From the NCBI GenBank assembly GCA_027002665.1, contig JALWZK010000195.1, forward strand, positions 1 to 5,571: a stretch of DNA of 5,571 bases, in the 5' to 3' direction. Positions 1 through 5,571 of the stretch are shown piece after piece (within the stretch, counting starts at the first letter, position 1; each line of letters begins with the position of its first letter). Position numbers and translations under genes: made by a program. The notes under the pieces were generated by a model, which was not told where the DNA came from, did not search any database, and was given only the letters and a program-made list of their open reading frames with translations. The DNA comes from Campylobacteraceae bacterium (lineage in GTDB: Bacteria; Campylobacterota; Campylobacteria; Campylobacterales; Sulfurovaceae).

Positions 1-126
1 TTTAACATCTTTTCGATTCATTACAGTGCTTGGATCAAAATTTTTAACCTCTGCAGCAATTTGAACACTAAAATTATTTGCATCAAAAAGAGTAATTTTA
101 TCAATCCCGCACTCACCATTTATTAT
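1..126 (-). pseudogene. fabF: FabF (3-oxoacyl-ACP synthase II) fragment lacking its N-terminus
   Basis: The minus strand reads without a stop from about 126 to the left edge. It gives a FabF-like stretch with the pieces NGECGIDKITLFDA, IAAEVKNFDP and NRKDVK, which match FabF residues about 27-70 (the pattern G-I-x-x-I-T-x-F-D and I-A-x-E-V-x-x-F-D-P). FabF is a cytoplasmic enzyme that condenses malonyl-ACP with acyl-ACP in fatty-acid elongation. The roughly 26 residues that should come first, including the V-V-V-T-G strand, are absent. Upstream the frame reads only L-L-H-H and then meets a TAG stop (139-141). The frame has no ATG, GTG or TTG until an internal Met codon at 19-21, so the piece cannot start as a normal FabF. 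The rest lies beyond the window. It is probably a remnant left by a rearrangement. Family recognition is fairly sure; the pseudogene status is inferred from the missing 5' end. Confidence 0.7.
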
Positions 127-138
127 TAATAAATGGTG
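114..138. repeat. Perfect 11-bp inverted repeat at the fabF breakpoint
   Basis: The arms CACCATTTATT (114-124) and AATAAATGGTG (128-138) are exact reverse complements separated by three bases, giving a tight stem-loop. The left arm encodes the last recognisable FabF residues on the minus strand (I-I-N-G). The right arm is followed after two bases by the ribosome binding site of the cytochrome gene. Neither side has a T-run, so it does not look like an intrinsic terminator. It could be a 5'-leader hairpin, an operator, or the scar of a fold-back rearrangement that truncated fabF. Confidence 0.6.
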
Positions 139-154
139 CTAAAGGAATATAATA

Positions 155-517
155 ATGAAAAAAATTATACTTATATGTTTAACGGTTACTATAGGTTTTT
201 CTCAAACAGATAACAATAATGGGAAATTAATTTATATGAAAAATGGTTGCTATGGGTGTCATGGAGTTGATGCAAAAGGTGATAAAGATTATCCATCACT
301 TGCTGGAAAATCTAAAAATTATCTTATTAATAAACTTAAACTTTATAAAAATGAACGGATAAACTCAAATAGGTCAAATATTATGAAACCATTTGCAAAG
401 GCTCTTTCAAGTAGAGAGATAGAAAATCTTGCTGAATATATTAGCAATATCAATAAAAAATCGAAAACTCCATACTATTACCATGAATATGAGGTGGGGG
501 ATAGTGCCGGCTCGTAA
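155..517 (+). CDS. Small periplasmic monohaem class I cytochrome c (c553-like)
   Basis: The 120-residue product is a soluble electron carrier. Residues 1-16 form a Sec signal peptide (two lysines, then a hydrophobic core ending G-F-S), which places the protein in the periplasm. One haem c site, C-Y-G-C-H, lies at residues 32-36, with His36 as the proximal ligand. The likely distal ligand is Met77 in the segment N-I-M-K-P-F. It is followed by the usual C-terminal helix (A-K-A-L-S-S-R-E-I-E-N-L-A-E-Y-I). The start is supported by AAAGGA (141-146) eight bases upstream of the ATG. After the helix there is an unusual polar tail (about residues 102-120) with three consecutive tyrosines and a Gly/Ser end, coded by noticeably more G-rich DNA. 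The gene is convergent with the molybdoenzyme operon, so it is not co-transcribed with it. A role as electron donor or acceptor for that enzyme, or for a terminal oxidase, is only a guess. Its promoter must lie in or near the fabF remnant, and I see no convincing -35/-10 pair there. Confidence 0.9.
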   Translation: MKKIILICLTVTIGFSQTDNNNGKLIYMKNGCYGCHGVDAKGDKDYPSLAGKSKNYLINKLKLYKNERINSNRSNIMKPFAKALSSREIENLAEYISNINKKSKTPYYYHEYEVGDSAGS

Positions 518-533
518 ATCCTATTTTATTAAA

Positions 534-555
534 AAGAAGAGATTTCTCTCTTCTT
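534..555. terminator. Hairpin terminator shared by convergent genes
   Basis: A perfect 9-bp stem (AAGAAGAGA at 534-542, TCTCTTCTT at 547-555) with a four-base loop lies in the 43-base gap between the two converging stop codons. Read on the minus strand, the stem runs into a T-rich stretch (TTTTTAATAAAAT), as expected for an intrinsic terminator of the molybdoenzyme operon. Read on the plus strand, the following bases (ATAAATTAACC) are only weakly T-rich, so termination of the cytochrome transcript is less certain. The stem is A/T-heavy with only three G-C pairs, so it is of modest strength. Confidence 0.6.
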
Positions 556-560
556 ATAAA

Positions 561-3500
561 TTAACCTTTATATAGAGGATTTAGATAAGCTCTCTCTGTT
601 AGAGGTGTGGCCGGTCTTTTAATCCACATAGGTCTTCTATATTTCATCTTCTCATTGATTGGACGAGTAAGTTTATCTCTCCAAGCTTGGAATGTTTTAA
701 AATTATTTTCATAATTTACATATACATCTCCAAACTCATCACCCTTTTGGGCTTTTTCAATGATAACTTTCTGATGCCAAGCATGGTTACCTGCTATTGG
801 GTCTGGATGGACTGGAGCTACTGCATTTTGCCACGCACCTGTTAATCCATCCCACCAAATATTTTCTAAATCTTTATTTATCTCTTTAAACTGCCAACTA
901 TCTTCTCTCTTTTTCATACCAGCGACAATACCCTCTTTGGCTTTTATTTTACCTATTTTTCCGTCCATACTCATATCATACAGAGGTGTTCCAAGTCCCA
1001 TAACTCCAAGTTTATGCTTAAATCCTGGAATCTCAACTGCATTTTTTAATTTCCATCTACCAGCATGGTGAGAGTTTGCCAGAACACCCGGTCTCGTAGC
1101 TTCAGTAGGCACTGCCATAGCTACAAAGTATCCACTCTCTAAGCCACTTACTGTATCAACTATCTTAACTCTTATCTTATCACCTCTTTTAATACCAAGT
1201 TTTTTAGCATCTGCTCTGTTTATCCATACAGGGTTATGGTTTTGGCTTATCTCCATAAGATGTTTAGAGTTTACACTTCTTGTATGAATATTGTATGGCA
1301 ATCTAAATACGGTATTTAGTGCAAATTCATTATCCTTTTTAATATAGTCATAATGGACTTGAGATACTATATGAATCATATCTTTTCTCTGTTTTTCATT
1401 AGTAGGATAGATAGGTATAGCATACTCTGGCCATTGATAATCATTTGCCAACCAATCACAATAGAAATCAAGTTTTTTACTTGGGGTATGAAATCCATGA
1501 TAGACTTTACCATTTATAAGGACACCAAATGGTTTGCCTTCATGAAGAAGAACATCTTTCTCATCTTTTTCAACTTCACTTTTAGAAACTTTTTTACCAT
1601 GCACTATAAAGTTTTCACCATCAAATGGTATCTCTTCCTCTTGAGGTTTATAAACAGCTTCAGCCTCTGTCCAAGCACCTCTATCTCTCATAAACTCATA
1701 ACATGGAGCGTCACTATTTGGATATGCAGCCTCTGCTGCCTCCTTTAATTTCGGCACATGAGAGAAGTTTTCCTGATAAAACTCTCTTATAGTTATAGTT
1801 TTACCTGTCTTTTTACTTGTCCAATACTTTTTAAGACCAAGTTTACCTGTCGGGTCTGTATATTCTGCAAAGAGAGTTGCCCAAAACTCTACCTCTTCCC
1901 ATACCTCACCAAGACCCGCTTTCATATGTGCTTCTAAAGTTCCTCTTGATGGATTTTTTGGTTTCCATCCCATCTTTTCAAGTGCTACTCTTAAAGCGGG
2001 TTGTCTAAATGCACACCATTGACCCGGGGTTGATGGCTCACTCTGCTCATCATGTCTCTCTCCAGATAGTCCGACAGGGAGAACATAGTCACAGAACCAA
2101 TTTGTTTCACTCCAAGTTGGGGAGAGGTTGAAAGTTAGCTCAAACTTATCTTCTCTTTTTAAAGCCTCTATCCATCTAAAACCATCTGGATTTATCCATA
2201 CAGGATTATATACTCTTGGAACCCAAACAGCTATCTTATCAGCTACTTTTATACCTTTCTTTTGCCATTTTTTTCTCCACTCATCATCCATTATCAAGTG
2301 AGGGAATAGGAAACTCATCTCATAAGTGCTTAATGGATACTCTGGTGGCCAAGAGTAATCATTCCAAGTATCAACTTTTCCTGGAGCCTTTCCAGCCTTA
2401 GTTGCACCAAACCATTTTCCATTTACAGCTATATGGTGCCAGTGGTGCCAACTAATACCACCTACATCTCCTCTTAAGGAGCCTGTCAATGCCATTACAA
2501 GGAAACCTGCCCTTGTATTCATCCAACCACCACGATGTGCTATAGTTCCAGCTCTCCAGAGATAGGTGGCTATCTTATCTCCAGCATATACTATCATTTC
2601 CCATAATTTATCGAGTTTATACTCTTGACCTTCAAGTTTGCACTCTTTTACCACAAACTCTTTAGTGTAAGGAGCATACATCTCTTTCAAAAGCTCTATA
2701 AAACTTTCATAACTCTCATCTTTTGGAAGATTTTTAATATAACCTTTTTCTTTGATAAAATTTAAATATTTTTTATCTCTCATAAGAACAGGCCAATTAA
2801 TCCAATCTCTCACAAACTCATGGTTTACAAGACTCTCTCCACTAAGGGTTGTTTCATTTAAAAGTCTATTTGCCAAGTATAGATATAGTGCCGCTTCACT
2901 TCCAGGCCAGAGAGGAATCCATAAATCAGCTATACCAGCGGAGTTGGATAGTCTTGGGTCAAGAACTACCATTTTGGCACCTTTTTTTCTTGCATCAGCT
3001 ATAAAACCCGCACTCTGTTGAAAATAGTGTCCAGCATCTGCTGCATGGCTTGATTGTAAGAAGATGAGCTTTGTATTTGCCCAATCTGGAACATTTCTAT
3101 CATCATTCGCCCATTGAATTGAGCCTTCTCTTGCTCCAGCTGAACAGATATTGGTATGTGAATTGAAACCATCTATACCAAGAGTATGAGGAACTTTACC
3201 ACTAAATCCAGCTTCATTTGGACGACCAACTTGATAGATAAACATTTTTCTACTTACTTCATCGCCTTTTTCGAGTAACTCTGCTATCTTTGGACCTATC
3301 TCTTTCATAGCACTATCCCAAGTTACTCTTACCCATTTTCCTTCTCCTCTTTTACTTCCCGGAGCTCTTTTTAATGGGAAAGGTATTCTATCTGGGTCAT
3401 ACATTTGCGACCAGGTTGCATAACCTTTTGCACAGTTTCTTCCCCTACTTCCAGAGTGAAGAGGGTTACCCATATATTTTTTAGCAGTTAAAGTTTTTTT

Positions 3501-3836
3501 ATCAACCCATACGGTGAGACCACACCCAGCTTCACAGTTGTTACAAGCTGTTGGAACTATAAAATAATCATTTACTTTTATACCATCTGGGTTCTCGTTA
3601 CTTTGAACTCCATTTCTTTCAATACCACCTCTTTTCCAATCATCTCCATCTAACTCTTTAAAGTCATCCCACTCATTGAGTGGTGGATAGAAATTCAAAC
3701 TTTTTGGTGTATTTGTGAATTTTGGTAACTCTTTTTCTTCTGCTTTTAAAATAGTTTCAAATACTCCACTCCCAATAGATACAGTTCCAACTGTAAATGC
3801 ACTTGCTTTTAAAAAGTTTCTTCTACTTTTAAACAT
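561..3836 (-). CDS. Tat-exported Mo/W-bisPGD oxidoreductase, catalytic subunit A of a PsrA/TtrA/SoeA-like complex
   Basis: This 1091-residue enzyme is the catalytic subunit of a DMSO-reductase-superfamily complex. The N-terminus carries a textbook Tat signal, S-R-R-N-F-L-K at residues 4-10 with a hydrophobic stretch to about 26, so the folded holoenzyme is sent to the periplasm. A [4Fe-4S] site follows: Cys98, Cys101, Cys105 and Cys135. Lys137 (C-A-K-G) matches the conserved Lys between cluster and pterin. Cys231 in S-H-T-N-I-C is the probable metal ligand, as in Psr/Phs-type enzymes. Cofactor-binding stretches include D-P-R-L-S at 293-297 and the W-P-G-S-E-A-A segment at 310-316. The C-terminal dinucleotide-binding barrel starts near 840. 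Residues from about 975 to the end form an extra tail. At this length it is larger than PsrA (about 750-800) and nearer TtrA (about 1020). The start is fixed by AAGGAG (3842-3847) and the Tat motif at residue 4. It is the last gene of the operon, 9 bases after subunit C. Family is certain; the substrate is unknown, with a sulfur compound most likely. Confidence 0.93.
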   Translation of the reverse strand: MFKSRRNFLKASAFTVGTVSIGSGVFETILKAEEKELPKFTNTPKSLNFYPPLNEWDDFKELDGDDWKRGGIERNGVQSNENPDGIKVNDYFIVPTACNNCEAGCGLTVWVDKKTLTAKKYMGNPLHSGSRGRNCAKGYATWSQMYDPDRIPFPLKRAPGSKRGEGKWVRVTWDSAMKEIGPKIAELLEKGDEVSRKMFIYQVGRPNEAGFSGKVPHTLGIDGFNSHTNICSAGAREGSIQWANDDRNVPDWANTKLIFLQSSHAADAGHYFQQSAGFIADARKKGAKMVVLDPRLSNSAGIADLWIPLWPGSEAALYLYLANRLLNETTLSGESLVNHEFVRDWINWPVLMRDKKYLNFIKEKGYIKNLPKDESYESFIELLKEMYAPYTKEFVVKECKLEGQEYKLDKLWEMIVYAGDKIATYLWRAGTIAHRGGWMNTRAGFLVMALTGSLRGDVGGISWHHWHHIAVNGKWFGATKAGKAPGKVDTWNDYSWPPEYPLSTYEMSFLFPHLIMDDEWRKKWQKKGIKVADKIAVWVPRVYNPVWINPDGFRWIEALKREDKFELTFNLSPTWSETNWFCDYVLPVGLSGERHDEQSEPSTPGQWCAFRQPALRVALEKMGWKPKNPSRGTLEAHMKAGLGEVWEEVEFWATLFAEYTDPTGKLGLKKYWTSKKTGKTITIREFYQENFSHVPKLKEAAEAAYPNSDAPCYEFMRDRGAWTEAEAVYKPQEEEIPFDGENFIVHGKKVSKSEVEKDEKDVLLHEGKPFGVLINGKVYHGFHTPSKKLDFYCDWLANDYQWPEYAIPIYPTNEKQRKDMIHIVSQVHYDYIKKDNEFALNTVFRLPYNIHTRSVNSKHLMEISQNHNPVWINRADAKKLGIKRGDKIRVKIVDTVSGLESGYFVAMAVPTEATRPGVLANSHHAGRWKLKNAVEIPGFKHKLGVMGLGTPLYDMSMDGKIGKIKAKEGIVAGMKKREDSWQFKEINKDLENIWWDGLTGAWQNAVAPVHPDPIAGNHAWHQKVIIEKAQKGDEFGDVYVNYENNFKTFQAWRDKLTRPINEKMKYRRPMWIKRPATPLTERAYLNPLYKG

Positions 3837-3845
3837 CTCCTCTCC

Positions 3846-4769
3846 TTAACTTAGTGGTAATAGTTGTGGTATAATAAGCCATACATGTTTTGCAATAAAA
3901 AGTCCTACTATAGCTGATATACTTGCTAATGTTAAAAGTGATGAGCTTTTACTTTTTAGACTTATATAAACTAAAAACATAGGTAATATAAATGCTAAAA
4001 CTTGACCAGTCCAGAATAAATTGTTATAAATACCACCCTCTCTTATAAAGGCAATAGTTGCTGAAGCCTCTTCAGCTTTCATATGACCAAAATAGTATTC
4101 ACCCATATAGATTAATAGGCTAAAAAAGGCACTTAATCCCAAAATGATAGCTAAGTCTCTCTTTGCCTCATACTCATAACCTCGTCCAATGAGTAAAAAT
4201 ATACCACTACCACAAAGGAGGGCTGCTAACATCATTTGAGCCAATTCGGTTGGAGTTTGCCATAACTCTCTTGCTGTCGCCTCTCCCATAATTGTTGCTG
4301 TATAGAGAGTGACCGGTATAGATAGAATAACAGCAATTTTCAAAAGAGTATCATAATATTCAGTTAAATTGCACTCTTTTTTTAAAATATATTTTTTTAC
4401 CGATATTAAACTCAAAATAAACATTATTCCAGTGAAAACCGTTGCCATCCAAGCACCTACTGTTATTGCACTACTCCAATTTGGATGTAAAAATATATTT
4501 ATCATTCTCAATGGTTGATGCAAATCTAAGAGAGTAAATAGTAAAAATATATTTAAAAATACAAAAGAGATAATTGGCATATTTTTTCTTACACTATCAT
4601 TTGTGCTTTTATTATGTCTTGCCAATAAATATGCTCCAATTAATACTACACCAGTTCCTATACTTTTTGCCCACATATTTAGTGTTATCATCCAACCCCA
4701 AATAACTTGAGGAATAGGAACATCTAAAGTTACTACAGCTTGAGTTGCTGCATAAGTGTGTTCAACCAT
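3846..4769 (-). CDS. NrfD/PsrC-type integral membrane quinone-binding subunit C
   Basis: The 307-residue hydrophobic protein has about eight predicted transmembrane helices (roughly residues 21-50, 63-82, 100-124, 141-160, 172-195, 204-223, 248-271, 278-303), the count seen in PsrC. It lacks a cleavable signal. The family anchors the iron-sulfur and catalytic subunits to the periplasmic face and exchanges electrons with (mena)quinone. NrfD-like features include the segment D-L-H-Q-P-L-R at 82-88, then P-N-W-S-S and G-A-W before helix 3. Helix 1 carries N-M-W-A-K-S-I-G-T-G (31-40), putting a lysine in the membrane where many NrfD proteins have small residues. The ATG overlaps the stop of subunit B by one base (TAATG), with a strong GGAGGT (4775-4780) five bases upstream inside the end of B, indicating translational coupling. 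It has no haem-ligating b-type pattern that I can recognise, so electron entry is presumably direct from the clusters of B to quinone. Confidence 0.9.
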   Translation of the reverse strand: MVEHTYAATQAVVTLDVPIPQVIWGWMITLNMWAKSIGTGVVLIGAYLLARHNKSTNDSVRKNMPIISFVFLNIFLLFTLLDLHQPLRMINIFLHPNWSSAITVGAWMATVFTGIMFILSLISVKKYILKKECNLTEYYDTLLKIAVILSIPVTLYTATIMGEATARELWQTPTELAQMMLAALLCGSGIFLLIGRGYEYEAKRDLAIILGLSAFFSLLIYMGEYYFGHMKAEEASATIAFIREGGIYNNLFWTGQVLAFILPMFLVYISLKSKSSSLLTLASISAIVGLFIAKHVWLIIPQLLPLS

Positions 4770-5413
4770 TAGTGACCTCCTATATGTTCTAAATGAGTAA
4801 TATTATTGAAAAGATTAAATCCTTCTTCTCTTTTTGACGCAAGAGGATTTAAATTTACTTCACTACTACCAACATAGAAATGTTTTGGGTGAGTATTTTT
4901 CTCCGGTTTCCTTACCCTTACACCACTTCCCTTTTGGTGTTGCATAATATATTTACTGATTTGACTTTCAGGGTCATCTAAATCACCAAATATATTAGCC
5001 TCGACTGGACAAGCAACAACACAAGCTGGCATCATTCCAGTTGCTACTCTATGCGCACAGAAGGTGCATTTATCAGCTGTATTTGTAACTGGGTCCATAT
5101 AGATTGCACCATACGGACAAGCCATCATACAACCGGCACAACCGATACATCTATCTTTATCTATATTTACAATACCATTTTCAAGATAGTGTAAAGCACT
5201 TACAGGACATATTCTTTCACAAGGTGCATCATCACATTGATTACATCTTAGGGGAGTAAAAGTTCTCTTTGTTTCAGGATATGTTCCTACATCTACATAT
5301 TTTACCCTTAGCCTCCATGAATGTAGGGGAACTTTATTTTCCACTTTGCAAGCTATTTCACAAGCTTTGCACCCCATACAGAGATCAAGGTCAACCAAAA
5401 AGCCTAACTTCAT
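4769..5413 (-). CDS. Four-cluster [4Fe-4S] ferredoxin subunit B (PsrB/TtrB/DmsB-like)
   Basis: The 214-residue electron-transfer subunit has all 16 cysteines of the DmsB/PsrB family in four groups: 12, 15, 18, 22; 57, 60, 65, 69; 89, 92, 95, 99; and 116, 119, 131, 135. This predicts four [4Fe-4S] clusters wiring the Mo site of A to the quinone site of C. No cysteine is replaced, so a [3Fe-4S] cluster or a dead site is not suggested. It has no signal peptide of its own. Since A has a Tat signal, B is expected to be co-exported bound to A, as in related complexes. The C-terminal part (about 150-214) after the last cluster is a variable extension with H-P-K-H-F-Y-V-G at 175-182. It is the first gene of the operon, with AAGGAGG (5418-5424) four bases before the ATG. 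Placing B first, ahead of C and A, is the ttrBCA arrangement. Confidence 0.93.
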   Translation of the reverse strand: MKLGFLVDLDLCMGCKACEIACKVENKVPLHSWRLRVKYVDVGTYPETKRTFTPLRCNQCDDAPCERICPVSALHYLENGIVNIDKDRCIGCAGCMMACPYGAIYMDPVTNTADKCTFCAHRVATGMMPACVVACPVEANIFGDLDDPESQISKYIMQHQKGSGVRVRKPEKNTHPKHFYVGSSEVNLNPLASKREEGFNLFNNITHLEHIGGH

Positions 5414-5441
5414 AAGCCCTCCTTATAATTTTTATAGCATT

Positions 5442-5447
5442 ATTATA
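5442..5447 (-). promoter_or_regulatory. Candidate -10 box for the molybdoenzyme operon
   Basis: A perfect TATAAT on the minus strand lies 28 bases before the ATG of subunit B. It would give a leader of roughly 20 bases that holds the AAGGAGG ribosome binding site. No TTGACA-like -35 box is visible at the right distance. Upstream is only A/T-rich sequence with T-runs, which is common for sigma-70 promoters in Campylobacterota. In DNA this A/T-rich a TATAAT can occur by chance, so confidence is low. The rest of the non-coding stretch to 5571 holds no ORF, RNA gene or clear operator that I can support. Confidence 0.35.
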
Positions 5448-5571
5448 ATCATTATGTATAATAATAACTTTACAGTGATATAATATCTAAATTAAACATA
5501 AATAAAACTTGATACTAAAAAGTTAAACATATAAAAATAAAATATTTTAACTAAGGTGGGAAGTATTGATA

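Noticed and set aside
78..105. TTGCAT as a possible -35 box for the cytochrome gene
   Set aside because: No acceptable -10 sequence lies 16-18 bases downstream, and the stretch is explained by the fabF coding remnant.
1353..1748. 131-codon plus-strand open frame, and shorter ones at 2216-2401 and 2752-3021
   Set aside because: All lie antisense within the catalytic subunit gene, whose Tat signal, cluster cysteines and cofactor motifs show it is the real one. The antisense products show no recognisable domain.
561..3836. Naming the catalytic gene psrA, ttrA or soeA outright
   Set aside because: Gene order points to Ttr, the membrane subunit to Psr, and length fits neither exactly. A specific symbol would overstate what the sequence shows.
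5477..5487. Short palindrome GATAT-A-ATATC upstream of the operon
   Set aside because: An 11-base palindrome made almost only of A and T is expected by chance in such A/T-rich DNA, and I recognise no regulator site in it.
5551..5571. Possible edge gene: plus-strand AAGGTGGG followed by TTG at 5566, or a minus-strand C-terminus ending at TAG 5551-5553
   Set aside because: Only about 20 bases are available and the two readings contradict each other. Neither can be supported without the sequence beyond the window.

Overview
The window is an A+T-rich bacterial segment. It most likely comes from a Campylobacterota (formerly Epsilonproteobacteria) member of the Sulfurimonas/Sulfurovum/Nautilia kind. 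That assignment is inferred from the codon and base composition, a small c553-type cytochrome, a FabF fragment that reads like the FabF of this phylum, and a periplasmic molybdoenzyme typical of sulfur-metabolising chemolithotrophs. No rRNA or other marker gene is present to confirm it.

Left edge (1-154): the minus strand encodes an internal piece of FabF (3-oxoacyl-ACP synthase II). It loses homology abruptly near position 127, without the N-terminal strand or a start codon. A perfect 11-bp inverted repeat (114-138) sits exactly on this breakpoint and leads into the ribosome binding site of a plus-strand gene. That gene (155-517) encodes a small exported monohaem cytochrome c. It runs convergently toward the main operon, and a hairpin at 534-555 separates the two.

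Main operon (5413 down to 561, minus strand): three tightly packed genes encode a complex iron-sulfur molybdoenzyme (CISM). In order of transcription they are a 16-cysteine four-cluster ferredoxin subunit (B), an NrfD/PsrC-type eight-helix membrane subunit (C) and a 1091-residue Tat-exported Mo/W-bisPGD catalytic subunit (A). B and C overlap by one base (TAATG), and C and A are 9 bases apart. The order B-C-A matches tetrathionate reductase (ttrBCA) rather than the usual A-B-C of psr, phs, dms or soe operons. A probable -10 element lies about 28 bases upstream of B.

Working model: the A subunit is folded and loaded with cofactor in the cytoplasm, then exported by Tat with B carried along, and docked on C at the periplasmic face. 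Electrons pass between the periplasmic Mo site and the quinone pool through five [4Fe-4S] clusters. The substrate cannot be read from sequence. A reduced or oxidised sulfur compound (polysulfide, tetrathionate, thiosulfate, sulfite) is the best guess, and arsenic or another oxyanion remains possible. The cytochrome could be a periplasmic electron partner, but it is not in the operon.
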